Positions 8,539-17,219 of a stretch of 64,000 nt of DNA are shown here, piece after piece. The stretch lies in contig CAVZLL010000003.1 of assembly GCA_963776225.1 (NCBI GenBank), forward strand, positions 1,054,001 to 1,118,000. Direction: 5' to 3'. The position numbers and the translations under genes were made by a program. Each line of letters starts with the position of its first letter. Within the stretch, counting starts at the first letter, position 1. The notes under the pieces are model-generated. The model was not told where the DNA came from. It saw only the letters and a list, made by a program, of their open reading frames with translations, and searched no databases. This DNA comes from Bog-756 sp963776225 (GTDB lineage: Bacteria; Actinomycetota; Acidimicrobiia; Acidimicrobiales; RAAP-2).

Positions 8539-10809
8539 ATGAGGTGTGTGGATTCGCACGGACCGATCGGGAGCTGGACGAGAGCCGGGAAGATGGCGAC
8601 CGTCGTCGGTCCCGTCTTGCTGCTGTGTGCCGCGCTCGTCGTGAGCGCTGCAGTCGCCGTGGTGGTCCCCGGCGAAGCCGCCGCAGCACCTGCGCCGCGC
8701 GCCGCCCTCTCCGTCTCCCTCGCCTGGCAGCAGGTGCTGCCCGACGGCGGATCACCGGTCGCCCAGGGATCGCCCTCGGTGGCCACGCTCGATGGCGGCG
8801 GCCCGTCGGTCGTGGTGGGTGACCGGGCCGGCGGTGTGTACGCGTTCCATCTCTCCGACGGTTCCGGCGTTCCCGGGTGGCCGGCACATCTCGGCGCTCC
8901 CATCGACTCGACCCCATCGGTCGCCTACGCCGGTGGCGGCACCGATGACGTCTTCGTCTCCGTCGGCAACGCGGCGGACCCGAGGGCGGGAGGCTACGTC
9001 GCGCTCAACAACAAAGGGGGCCAGATCTGGTCGCACGGCGCGCCCGACCCGAACGGAGCCCACGGGGTGCAGGCGTCGATGGCGATCGGCCAACTCGGGG
9101 GGACGACCGCGGCGGTGGCGCCCTCGCTCGGCCAAGAGGAGTACGCGTTCCAGGCGGGCTCCGGTGCCCTCCTGCCCGGCTGGCCGTTCTTCACCGCCGA
9201 CAGTGGATTCACCACGCCGTCACTCGCCGACCTCTACGGCGACGGGCAGACCGAGATCGTCCAGGGCGGTGACTCGACCGCCGGACTCGCCAACGGGCAG
9301 ACCTACTCGAACGGTGGACACCTGCGGGTGCTCGGTGCGGGAGGCAACCTGCTCTGCTCCCACGACACCAATCAGACCGTGGACTCCTCTCCTGCCGTCG
9401 GGAACTTCCTCACCGGTGGCCAGGTGGGGATCGCGTTCGGGACCGGCTCGTACTATCCAGGTGCCTCCGACTCGAACACCCTCTTTGCATCCGACTCCCA
9501 TTGCAACATCGTGTGGCGGGACACCCTGGGCGGCAACACGGTCTCCAGCCCGGCCATCGGCGACCTGAACGGTGACGGCAACGTCCAGGTGCTCGAGGGC
9601 GCCGACACCGGGAGCAGCGGGCTCGTCTACGCGCTCAACGGATCCAACGGAGCAGTTGTGCCGGGGTGGCCCCAGGCGACCCCGGGGCGGATCATCGGCG
9701 GGATCACCACCGCGGATCTCACCGGGGGCGGGTACAACGACGTGCTGGTCCCGACCACCGGCGGCCTGGTGATCTACGACGGACGCAGCGCCCAGGCGGT
9801 CGCCACCCTCGGCGGCGGAGCCGTGGCACTGCAGAACTCGGCACTGGTGACCATCGACCCCGACGGGCTGATCGGGATCACCATCGCCGGCTACGGCGCC
9901 TCCAACGCCGGGATCGTGCAGCACTACGAGATCGCCGGCTCGACCGGCCACTCGCTGGGCAAGCGGGCCTGGCCGATGTTCCACCAGAACCCGCAGCTGA
10001 ACGGGTGGCTGAGCCAGAGCGCCCCCGGCCATCTCAACGCGCCGATCGTCGGGATCGCGTCGACGGCGGGCGGGCGGGGCTACTGGAACGTGGCAACCGA
10101 CGGCGGACTCTTCGACTTCGGCGACGCCCACTTCTACGGGTCGATGGGCGGCCACCAGCTCAACAAGCCGGTGGTGGGGATGGCCGCGACCCCGGACGGC
10201 CGCGGGTACTGGGAGGTCGCCTCCGACGGCGGACTGTTCGCATTCGGCGACGCCCGGTTCTACGGCTCGACCGGTTCGCTCACCCTCAACAAGCCGGTGG
10301 TGGGGATGGCCGCGACCCCGGACGGCCGCGGGTACTGGGAGGTCGCCTCCGACGGCGGCCTGTTCGCATTCGGCGACGCCCGGTTCTACGGCTCGACCGG
10401 TTCGCTCACCCTCAACAAGCCGGTCGTCGCGATGGCGGCGACCCCGGACGGCCGCGGCTACTGGCTGGTGGCCTCGGACGGCGGGCTGTTCGCGTTCGGC
10501 GACGCCCGGTTCTACGGCTCGATGGGGGGACAGCGGCTGAACAGGCCGGTGGTGGGAATGGCCTCCAATGGCGGCCGCGGCTACTGGCTGGTCGCGTCCG
10601 ACGGGGGGGTCTTCAGCTTCGGGACCGCGCCGTTCTACGGCTCGACCGGCAATCTCTCGTTGGTGCTGCCGGTGGTCGGCATGGCGCCGGGCCCGGGCGG
10701 TCGTGGGTACTGGATGGTGGCGGCCGACGGCGGCATGTTCGCCTTCCACGTCGGGTTCTTCGGCTCGCTCCCGCAGCTCTTCGCAGCCTCGGCCGGCGGG
10801 GTCGATTGA
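8539..10809 (+). CDS. Secreted FG-GAP/VCBS-like protein with GYWLVASDGG repeats
   Basis: A 756-residue exported protein. A signal peptide (hydrophobic VVGPVLLLCAALVVSAAVAVVV then AAAAPAP) precedes a region of about 430 residues resembling FG-GAP/VCBS propellers: repeated PSVADL- and AIGDLNGDGN-type turns, the last a calcium-loop look-alike, closing with WPMFHQNPQLNGW. Residues from about 500 to the end are six repeats of about 42 residues with core GRGYWLVASDGGLFAFGDAR and FYGS. Start ATG 8539 has GGAGG 6 bp upstream; the ATG at 8533 touches that GGAGG and is less likely. The stop TGA overlaps the TTG start of the next gene, which shares the repeat, so the two are almost certainly co-translated. 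Likely a surface or wall-binding protein with unknown ligand. Confidence 0.8.
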   Translation: MRCVDSHGPIGSWTRAGKMATVVGPVLLLCAALVVSAAVAVVVPGEAAAAPAPRAALSVSLAWQQVLPDGGSPVAQGSPSVATLDGGGPSVVVGDRAGGVYAFHLSDGSGVPGWPAHLGAPIDSTPSVAYAGGGTDDVFVSVGNAADPRAGGYVALNNKGGQIWSHGAPDPNGAHGVQASMAIGQLGGTTAAVAPSLGQEEYAFQAGSGALLPGWPFFTADSGFTTPSLADLYGDGQTEIVQGGDSTAGLANGQTYSNGGHLRVLGAGGNLLCSHDTNQTVDSSPAVGNFLTGGQVGIAFGTGSYYPGASDSNTLFASDSHCNIVWRDTLGGNTVSSPAIGDLNGDGNVQVLEGADTGSSGLVYALNGSNGAVVPGWPQATPGRIIGGITTADLTGGGYNDVLVPTTGGLVIYDGRSAQAVATLGGGAVALQNSALVTIDPDGLIGITIAGYGASNAGIVQHYEIAGSTGHSLGKRAWPMFHQNPQLNGWLSQSAPGHLNAPIVGIASTAGGRGYWNVATDGGLFDFGDAHFYGSMGGHQLNKPVVGMAATPDGRGYWEVASDGGLFAFGDARFYGSTGSLTLNKPVVGMAATPDGRGYWEVASDGGLFAFGDARFYGSTGSLTLNKPVVAMAATPDGRGYWLVASDGGLFAFGDARFYGSMGGQRLNRPVVGMASNGGRGYWLVASDGGVFSFGTAPFYGSTGNLSLVLPVVGMAPGPGGRGYWMVAADGGMFAFHVGFFGSLPQLFAASAGGVD
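10159..10410 (+). repeat. Near-identical 126-bp tandem duplication inside the repeat gene
   Basis: Copies at 10159-10284 and 10285-10410 each encode one 42-residue LNKPVVGMAATPDGRGYW-type repeat. The only difference I found is A versus C in the glycine codon of DGGL. The neighbouring repeats are much more diverged, so this pair is a recent duplication. Confidence 0.9.
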
Positions 10810-12782
10810 CAGCGCTCCGGCCTGGTCGGCTGCCGGTGCTGGCGGCCGGCCTGGTGCTCGCGGCCGTGGCCGGCGGTGTCGCGGCACGTGCCCCGGTCGC
10901 TGCGGCCTATCCCTCGACAAGCGTGACCTTCACCGGTCACGGATGGGGGCACGGCCACGGGATGGGCCAGTGGGGTGCGCTCGGGTACGCGCTGGCCGGG
11001 ACGACCTGGCAACAGATCGTCGAGCACTACTACCCGGGGAGCTCCGTCGCCGGGCTGTCTCCCGCGGCAGACGCCACACCGATCAGGGTGGCCATGACCG
11101 AGAACAACGGCAACAGCGTCATCGTGACCCCGGTCCCGGGCTCCTCGCTCAGCGTCGACAACACGACGTACCTCAATGGGCAGGCGGTGGAGATGGTCCC
11201 CGTAGGGGGAGGTTGGAACCTCTTCATGGGGCCGGGTTGCGCCGGCCCCTGGACGCCGGTCTCCGCGGGAGTGCCGAGTCCGATCGCTTCACCGAGCGGG
11301 ACGAGCACCCTGCAGCTCTGCCAGGCGGGCGGGAACCTGAGCGTCCACGGGTCGATCGGGGCCGTCTACAACTCGGACGGCCAGCCGAGGACCGTCAACA
11401 CCCTCCCCCTCGAGACGTACGTCGCCGACGTGGTGCCGGGCGAGTCCCCGGCCGGGTGGGGCACCCTCGGGAACCCCGGGCCGGGGGGACAGCCGTGGGG
11501 GTTCCAGGAGCTCGAGGCACAGGCGGTGGCGGTCCGCTCCTACGTCATGGCCGGCATCAACTCCTACGGTGGGTACGCCGACATCTGTGACCTGTCCTGC
11601 CAGACCTACCGGGGGACGGCCAACGAAAGCCCCCTGACCGACCTGGCGGCCCAGGCGACCGCGGGCAGTGTCATGGAGACCAACGGTGTGGTCCAGTCGA
11701 CCCAGTACTCGGCATCGACCGGCGGGTACACCAATCCGGGCACCTTCGCCGGGGTGCCCGACGACGGGGACGCGGTCTGCGTCCCGGGTGCCTGCAACTC
11801 GAACCACACCTGGACGGCATCCGTTCCGGTCTCGACCATCGAGGCCGCCTGGCCCGCGCTCGGCACGCTCGAGTCGATCGCCATCACCGGCAGAAACGGG
11901 TTGGGCGACTGGGGCGGTCGAGTGACCACCATGACCCTGGTCGGTTCGTCCCGGAACGTGCCGCTCACCGGAGACGACTTCGCCTCCGCCCTCGGGCTCC
12001 GCTCGGACTGGTTCACCGTGACCTCGACGCTGGCCGGTCCCGTGGCCGGCATGGCGGTCACCCCCGACGGCAGGGGCTACTGGATCGACGGAACAGCCGG
12101 AGAGGTCCTCGGCTTCGGCGACGCCACGCTCGCGGGCTCCCTCGGCGGACTGCCGCTCGCCGCGCCCGTCGTGGGGATGGCGGCCTCGCTGGCCGGCCAG
12201 GGCTACTGGGAGGTCGCCTCCGACGGCGGCGTGTTCAGCTTCGGGAGCGCTCGGTTCGAGGGATCGGCAGGCGCCATCCGTCTGAACAAGCCGGTGGTGG
12301 GCATGGCGCAGACCCCCGACGGCGGTGGCTACTGGCTGGTCGCCTCCGACGGCGGGATCTTTGCGTACGGCGACGCCCACTTCTACGGATCGACCGGCAA
12401 TCTCGTGCTCAACCAACCCGTCGTGGGCATGGCGGCCACCCCGGACGGAGGCGGCTACTGGCTGGTCGCCTCCGACGGCGGTGTCTTCGCATTCGGGGAC
12501 GCCCGGTTCCACGGGTCGATGGGCGGCCGGCACCTCAACCGGCCGGTGGTCGGCATGACCGAGGCACCCGGCGGCACCGGCTACCGGCTCGTCGCCTCCG
12601 ACGGCGGGATCTTCTCGTTCGGGACGGCACCGTTCTTCGGCTCGACGGGCAACCTGGTCCTCGTACGGCCCATCGTCGGGATGGCCGACTCGCCGGACGG
12701 CCAGGGCTACTGGATGGTCGCCTCCGACGGGGGGGTCTTCTCGTTCGGCGACGCACACTTCTACGGCTCCGCCGCGGGGTGA
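10806..12782 (+). CDS. SpoIID/LytB-domain protein with C-terminal GYWLVASDGG repeats
   Basis: A 658-residue exported protein. A signal peptide (basic LRPGRLP, then LAAGLVLAAVAGGVAA) is followed by a SpoIID/LytB domain of about 370 residues: GHGWGHGHGMGQWGALGYA, then PLETYVADVVPGESPAGW and the helix ELEAQAVAVRSYVM, which contain the Glu and surrounding residues conserved in this family. SpoIID enzymes are lytic transglycosylases acting on peptidoglycan; Gram-positive non-sporulating members are thought to act at the wall. The rest is six repeats like those of the preceding protein. The start is TTG 10806, sharing bases TGA with the upstream stop. The inference is a wall-modifying enzyme whose repeats target the same surface ligand as its partner. 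Confidence 0.83.
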   Translation: MTALRPGRLPVLAAGLVLAAVAGGVAARAPVAAAYPSTSVTFTGHGWGHGHGMGQWGALGYALAGTTWQQIVEHYYPGSSVAGLSPAADATPIRVAMTENNGNSVIVTPVPGSSLSVDNTTYLNGQAVEMVPVGGGWNLFMGPGCAGPWTPVSAGVPSPIASPSGTSTLQLCQAGGNLSVHGSIGAVYNSDGQPRTVNTLPLETYVADVVPGESPAGWGTLGNPGPGGQPWGFQELEAQAVAVRSYVMAGINSYGGYADICDLSCQTYRGTANESPLTDLAAQATAGSVMETNGVVQSTQYSASTGGYTNPGTFAGVPDDGDAVCVPGACNSNHTWTASVPVSTIEAAWPALGTLESIAITGRNGLGDWGGRVTTMTLVGSSRNVPLTGDDFASALGLRSDWFTVTSTLAGPVAGMAVTPDGRGYWIDGTAGEVLGFGDATLAGSLGGLPLAAPVVGMAASLAGQGYWEVASDGGVFSFGSARFEGSAGAIRLNKPVVGMAQTPDGGGYWLVASDGGIFAYGDAHFYGSTGNLVLNQPVVGMAATPDGGGYWLVASDGGVFAFGDARFHGSMGGRHLNRPVVGMTEAPGGTGYRLVASDGGIFSFGTAPFFGSTGNLVLVRPIVGMADSPDGQGYWMVASDGGVFSFGDAHFYGSAAG

Positions 12783-12832
12783 GCGGGCGGCGAACGGCGC
12801 CGATGCTCCCCTGGGACGGGATCCCCAGGTCG

Positions 12833-12838
12833 TAGTCT
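12833..12838 (+). promoter_or_regulatory. -10 box for the flippase-like gene
   Basis: TAGTCT lies 10 bp before the ATG at 12849, placing transcription start at or a few bases before the start codon. A weak CCTGGG/CCCAGG inverted repeat (12810-12829) after the previous gene lies just upstream and could end that transcript. Confidence 0.4.
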
Positions 12839-12848
12839 TCCTACCCGC

Positions 12849-15494
12849 ATGACCGAACGCGCCGCAGAGCCCGAGGTCGCCCGCCCGCCCGCCGCATCAT
12901 CCGGCGGCGGGGGCAACGGAGATGGTGGTTCGGGCCCCGTCGTCGCCGATCGACTGCCGGAGGCGGGAGGAGACCACGGTGACCGGGCCGACCGTACGTG
13001 GCGCGCCATCCTGTTCGCACCGGTCGGGGACGGCGCGACCCGGCGGCGGGGGAGTGATGCCTTCCGTCTGGGTCTCTCGGTCCTGGTGGTGCTGGTTTGC
13101 TGGCTGGCCGCGGTGGCCAACTCGAACTCCGAGCACTCAGTTGCCACCACACTCTCCCCGCCGCCGGACGGGGTCCGCTGGCTGGTGTCCTCCGTGTGGT
13201 GGGTTGCCTCGCTGGGCCTGATCGCCGTGGTCGGGGTGCTCGCCGTGGTCTCGCGGCGATGGACGCTGGTCCGCGACTGCGTTCTCTCCGGCCTCGGTGC
13301 CTGGATGGTGTGCGTGGTCTTCGGGATCCTGTTCGGCTCCGACGGCGGTCGTCCTCCCGACTCCTCCCTCCACGGGTTCGGTCTCTCGTTCCCGGTCGCG
13401 CAGGTGGCTGCGACGGTCGGTGTCGCAACCGCCGCCCTGCCGTATCTGAGCCGCTGGCTCCAGCGGACCATCCAGGCGACGATCGTCCTGATGGCCCTCG
13501 CCGCGGTGGTCACCGGCAACGGCCTCCCCGTGGCGGTGCTGGCGAGCGTGGCCACCGGCGTCGGCGTGACCGCGCTGGTGCGCCTCGCCCTCGGTTCGCC
13601 CCTCGGGCTGCCCTCGTCGTCCGAGCTGCTGGCCCTGCTCATCGACCTCGAGATCCCGGCGACCGGCATTGCGCCGACACCGCACCAGGAGTGGGGGGTG
13701 GGGACGTTCACCGCCAGCGTGGCCGGGGCACCGGTCGACGTCTCCTTCTACGGTCGGGACGCAGCCGACGCACAGCTGCTTGCCAAGACCTTCCGGTTCC
13801 TGCTCTATCGGGACTCCGGACCCACCCTCACCTTCACCAGGCGACAACAGGTGGAGCACGAGGCGTACGTGACCCTGATGGCCGACCGGGCCGGGGCGCG
13901 CGTGCCCAGGGTGCTCGCCGCGGGACCGGCCGGCCCGGCCCGGGACGCCCTGTTCGTCACCCGTCCGCCCCCCGGGCGCCGGCTCGGCGAGCTGCCGCAG
14001 TGGACGCTCCCGGGTGAGACCACCACCGGGGGCGGGACGCACACGGGCGACCCGGTCCCCGACGCGCCGCCCGTGGCCGGCCCGACGCCCGAGAGCCCAC
14101 CCGCCGACGAGCCAGTCATCGACGACCCGACCCTCGACCGGATCATCGGCCAGGTCGGGATCCTGCGGACCGCCGGCATCGCGCACGGGTCGCTCTCGGT
14201 GGAGACGATCGTGGTGGACGACGGGGGGCGGTGCGGGCTGCTCGACCTCCGGGCGGCGTCGACCGTGGCCCAACCGGACCAGCTCGACCGGGACCTCGCC
14301 GCAACCCTGGCCGCCGTGTCGTTGGTGGTCGGACCCGAGCGGGCGGTGGCCGCCGCCGTCCGGGTGCTCTCGCCGGACGCCCTGGTCGCCGCGCTGCCGT
14401 TCCTCCAGCGGGCGGCGCTCGACCCGGCCTCTTCCCGATCCCTGCGCGGAAGGAAGGGAGTGCTCACCGCGCTGCGGGAGGAGGGGGGCAGGGCGACCGG
14501 CGTCGAGGTCCCCAAGCTGGTCGAGCCCCACCGGATCAGTTGGGTCAGCCTCGCGCTGGTGGCCGGGAGCCTGATCGGCGGCTGGGCCCTGCTCGGCGTC
14601 CTGGTCAACGTCACCAAGTCGTGGAGCACGATCACCGGCGCCGATTGGGGGTGGGTGGTTGCCGTCTTCCTCCTCGCCCAGGCGGCCTACCCCTCGATCG
14701 CGGTGACCACCGTGGGCTCGGTCACCGATCCCCTTCCCTACGGTCGTGCAGTCGTGCTCGAGTTCGCCGACGTGTTCGTGGGGTTGGCCGGTGGGTCGAT
14801 GGCCGTCCTCGCCACCCGGGTCCGGTTCTTCCAGCAGCAGGGGTACAACGGGACGCTCGCGGTGAGCTCGGGGGTGCTCGCCTCGACCGTCAGCTGGATC
14901 GTGAAGGGCGCCCTCTTCCTCGTCGCGCTGCCGCTCGCCTGGTCGGAGTTCCACTTCGGGCAGGAGCCCACCAGCACCGGCGGCGGCTCCGGGAGCAGCA
15001 CCGCCCACCTGGTGTGGCTCATCATCCTCGCCGTGCTGGCCGCCGGGGTCGTGCTCGGGATCGTGTTGGCCGTGCCGCGGTGGCGCAGGCTCGCCGCCGA
15101 GAAGATCCGCCCCAAGTTCTCCGAGGTCTGGGGGCACCTCCGGGTGCTCTCCGCCCATCCCCGCAACCTGGTCGAGATCTTCGGCGGCAGTATCGCCGCC
15201 CAGGTGCTGGTCGCCCTCGCGCTCGGTGCCTCACTGCACGCCTTCGGCGACCACCTGAGCCTGGCCGCGCTCATCATCGTCCTCACGCTCGGGTCGATGC
15301 TCGGCGGGATCTCGCCGGTGCCGGGCGGGATGGGGGTGGTCGAGGCGGGGATGATCTTCGGTCTCACCGCGGCCGGCATCAGCGAGACCGATGCGGTGGC
15401 GGCGGTGTTCGTGCAGCGCCTGTTCACCGCCTACCTGCCGCCGATCTGGGGATGGGGCGCCCTGGTATGGATGAGGAAGAAGGAGTATCTCTGA
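12849..15494 (+). CDS. Flippase-like (LPG synthase TM / UPF0104) protein with kinase-like insert
   Basis: An 881-residue membrane protein in three parts. The N-terminal ~290 residues hold several membrane spans. A cytoplasmic stretch (about 290-560) resembles a degenerate aminoglycoside-phosphotransferase-type kinase: VEHEAYVTLMADRAG at the front, then HGSLSVETIVVDDGGRCGLLDL where active kinases have HGDxxxxN and DF. The Asp and Asn of the catalytic loop appear replaced, so activity is doubtful. The C-terminal ~320 residues are a lysylphosphatidylglycerol-synthase transmembrane domain with GGISPVPGGMGVVEAGMIF. That family moves lipid-linked substrates across membranes, and no aminoacyl-transferase domain is attached here. 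It follows the SpoIID-domain gene with its own promoter-like box, so an envelope-lipid role is plausible. Confidence 0.75.
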   Translation: MTERAAEPEVARPPAASSGGGGNGDGGSGPVVADRLPEAGGDHGDRADRTWRAILFAPVGDGATRRRGSDAFRLGLSVLVVLVCWLAAVANSNSEHSVATTLSPPPDGVRWLVSSVWWVASLGLIAVVGVLAVVSRRWTLVRDCVLSGLGAWMVCVVFGILFGSDGGRPPDSSLHGFGLSFPVAQVAATVGVATAALPYLSRWLQRTIQATIVLMALAAVVTGNGLPVAVLASVATGVGVTALVRLALGSPLGLPSSSELLALLIDLEIPATGIAPTPHQEWGVGTFTASVAGAPVDVSFYGRDAADAQLLAKTFRFLLYRDSGPTLTFTRRQQVEHEAYVTLMADRAGARVPRVLAAGPAGPARDALFVTRPPPGRRLGELPQWTLPGETTTGGGTHTGDPVPDAPPVAGPTPESPPADEPVIDDPTLDRIIGQVGILRTAGIAHGSLSVETIVVDDGGRCGLLDLRAASTVAQPDQLDRDLAATLAAVSLVVGPERAVAAAVRVLSPDALVAALPFLQRAALDPASSRSLRGRKGVLTALREEGGRATGVEVPKLVEPHRISWVSLALVAGSLIGGWALLGVLVNVTKSWSTITGADWGWVVAVFLLAQAAYPSIAVTTVGSVTDPLPYGRAVVLEFADVFVGLAGGSMAVLATRVRFFQQQGYNGTLAVSSGVLASTVSWIVKGALFLVALPLAWSEFHFGQEPTSTGGGSGSSTAHLVWLIILAVLAAGVVLGIVLAVPRWRRLAAEKIRPKFSEVWGHLRVLSAHPRNLVEIFGGSIAAQVLVALALGASLHAFGDHLSLAALIIVLTLGSMLGGISPVPGGMGVVEAGMIFGLTAAGISETDAVAAVFVQRLFTAYLPPIWGWGALVWMRKKEYL

Positions 15495-15517
15495 TCGCCG
15501 ACCAGTGCCGACCGGGC

Positions 15518-15537
15518 CGTCGCGCCATCACGCGACG
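15518..15537. terminator. Stem-loop between convergent genes
   Basis: CGTCGCG / CGCGACG with a 6-nt loop between the plus-strand flippase-like gene and the minus-strand HAD gene, overlapping the end of the latter. There is no U-tract, so it is at best a candidate bidirectional terminator. Confidence 0.35.
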
Positions 15538-16202
15538 TCGCGCCGGTGCGGACCGGTCTGGTCGAGCTCGGCGAAGGCGCGGAGGCGCCCGAGACCGCGG
15601 AGCCGTCCGACGTTGACACCGACATCGGCCGCCCGGAGCATGTCGAGATCGCCGCGGCTGTTCCCGTAGGCCCAGAGGCGCCGTCCCTCGAGGCTCCGGT
15701 CACTCATCCAGAGGCGCAGCCGGCGGACCTTCTCCTCGCCCCGGCAGTTGCGTCCCTCGTAACGACCGGTGAGCCGGCCGTCGGCCCCGACCTCGAGCCT
15801 GGTGGCGACCGAGCCGTCCGCGCCGAGCCAGTCCGCCGCGGGGGCGACGTACACGTCCGGTGAGGCCGACACCACGACCACGGCGTCCCCGCGGCAGCGG
15901 TGCCACTCGAGGCGTCGCCGCACCTCGGGGCGCAGGTGCGCGGTCACGTGGCGCACGCCGAACTCGGCTGCCTCCCGGTGCAACCGGTCGGCCTCGACCC
16001 CGGCGAGGAGCCGGGTGAAGAGACGCTGCTTGGTCTCGTCGGCCGCGGCGCCCCCGGTCAATCCGGCACGAGCCAGCGCGGGAGCCAGCGCTGCCGTCGC
16101 CTCGAGCACCGCCCGGCGGCCCGCCACCGCCCCCAGGAATTCGAAGACGCTCCCTCCGTCGGTCAGGGTGCCGTCGAAGTCGAAGGCGGCGACATCGGCC
16201 AC
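15528..16202 (-). CDS. HAD-IB family phosphatase (SerB-like)
   Basis: A 224-residue HAD hydrolase. Motif I is AAFDFDGTLTDGGS, motif II VVVVSASPDVYVAP, and the motif III/IV region GRRLWAYGNSRGDLDMLRAAD, all in the order expected for the HAD-IB group that includes phosphoserine phosphatase and the CicA-like enzymes. The nucleophile is the first Asp of DFDGT. It hydrolyses a phosphomonoester whose identity is not determined; serine biosynthesis is only one option. The start is the GTG at 16200-16202. It follows the crotonase gene after 14 bp on the same strand and is very likely its operon partner. Confidence 0.85.
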   Translation of the reverse strand: MADVAAFDFDGTLTDGGSVFEFLGAVAGRRAVLEATAALAPALARAGLTGGAAADETKQRLFTRLLAGVEADRLHREAAEFGVRHVTAHLRPEVRRRLEWHRCRGDAVVVVSASPDVYVAPAADWLGADGSVATRLEVGADGRLTGRYEGRNCRGEEKVRRLRLWMSDRSLEGRRLWAYGNSRGDLDMLRAADVGVNVGRLRGLGRLRAFAELDQTGPHRRDVA

Positions 16203-16216
16203 AGCCCCGGGACCGC

Positions 16217-16999
16217 TCAGCCGGCCGGCGGCACAGAGGAGCCGCCGCGGCCCGCGCCTGCCGTGAAGCGGCCCGCCCCGCGCACGGCCTCCCCGCTACG
16301 GAGGCTCTCCAGACCGAGCCTGGTCTCGATGAGCAGGGCCTCCTGCATGGTCAAGCTCCACTGCGCGAGGGCCGAGCGGCGATCGCTGCGCAGACAGGCC
16401 TGGGGCAGCGTGGCCAGCTCCTGCGCCCAGGCGAGCGCTGCCTCGCCCGCCCTGCCCGACGGGACGACCCGGTTGGCCAGGCCGATGGCGAGGGCCTCCT
16501 CCGCCCCGACCGGGCGCCCGGTCAGGATCAGGTCGAGGGCCCGGCCCTGCCCGATCAGCCGCGGGAGGCGGACCGTACCGCCGTCGACCAGGGGCACCCC
16601 GAAGCGCCGGCAGAACACACCGAAGACGGCATCGTCGGCGGCCACCCGGAGGTCGCACCAGAGGGCGAGCTCGAGGCCGCCGGCCACCGCATGCCCCTCG
16701 ACGGCGGCGATGACCGGTTTGGAGAGCTCGAGGCGGGTCGGCCCCATCGGCCCCGGACCCTCCTCCTCGACCCGGTTGCCCCGGCCGGCGGCGATCGCCT
16801 GCAGATCGGCTCCCGCGCAGAACGTCCCGGACGACCCGGTCAGGACCGCGACCGAGGCGTCCGGGTCGGCGTCGAACGCAGTGAACGCGGCGAGGAGGGC
16901 GTCGGCGGTCTCCCGGTCCACGGCATTGCGCCGTCCGGGCCGGTCGATGGTCACCACGGTGACCGGGCCGTGCCGTTCCACGCGCAGGGGAGGGCTCAC
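16217..16999 (-). CDS. Enoyl-CoA hydratase/isomerase family (crotonase) protein
   Basis: A 260-residue crotonase-fold enzyme. The oxyanion-hole segments GTFCAGADLQAI and EGHAVAGGLELALWCDLRVA are intact, and VPLVDGGTVRLPRLIGQGRA matches the active-site helix region. In hydratases a catalytic Glu usually lies just before this GGT stretch; here the visible residues are VPLVD, so the exact reaction (hydration, isomerisation or C-C cleavage of an acyl-CoA) is uncertain. GTG 16999 gives the usual family length and begins at VSPPLRVERHGPVTVVTIDRP. A longer version from TTG 17101 would add 34 non-family residues and run into the peroxiredoxin promoter. It is cotranscribed with the HAD phosphatase. 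Confidence 0.85.
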   Translation of the reverse strand: MSPPLRVERHGPVTVVTIDRPGRRNAVDRETADALLAAFTAFDADPDASVAVLTGSSGTFCAGADLQAIAAGRGNRVEEEGPGPMGPTRLELSKPVIAAVEGHAVAGGLELALWCDLRVAADDAVFGVFCRRFGVPLVDGGTVRLPRLIGQGRALDLILTGRPVGAEEALAIGLANRVVPSGRAGEAALAWAQELATLPQACLRSDRRSALAQWSLTMQEALLIETRLGLESLRSGEAVRGAGRFTAGAGRGGSSVPPAG

Positions 17000-17094
17000 C
17001 GCCCCAGCATGGCCGACCAAGCGCCGGTCGGCCAGGGCGTCCACGGGCCGGCACGCCGGGTCGACCGGAGCCGGGAGATACTTGACTGCCTCGG

Positions 17095-17123
17095 TCGACA
17101 ATTGGCGGGGCTCCGACTACGCT
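17095..17123 (+). promoter_or_regulatory. Putative peroxiredoxin promoter
   Basis: TCGACA at 17095-17100 and TACGCT at 17118-17123, 17 bp apart, which would give a leader of about 90 nt. A TTGACT lies just upstream at 17082-17087 but is too far from the -10 box. Confidence 0.4.
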
Positions 17124-17219
17124 GACCACGCGCCGACCCGACGACCCGGCAGGATCCGGGGACCGCCACCCGGGTCGGCATGCACCAGCACCCCACGCGA
17201 GGAACAAAAGGAGCAGCAC

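Noticed and set aside
10042..10800. Regular direct repeats that could suggest a CRISPR array or satellite
   Set aside because: Units are 126 bp, in frame, without spacers, and encode a conserved 42-residue protein repeat.
13137..15158. Long open frame antisense to the flippase-like gene (similar ones lie opposite pnp, ftsI, the repeat genes and ftsZ)
   Set aside because: In GC-rich DNA the opposite strand of a real gene is often free of stops. The translations are Arg/Gly/Pro-rich with no family motifs, while the sense genes are clear.
17000..17101. Crotonase starting at TTG 17101
   Set aside because: The added 34 residues are not crotonase-like and overlap the peroxiredoxin promoter area. 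GTG 16999 gives normal length.
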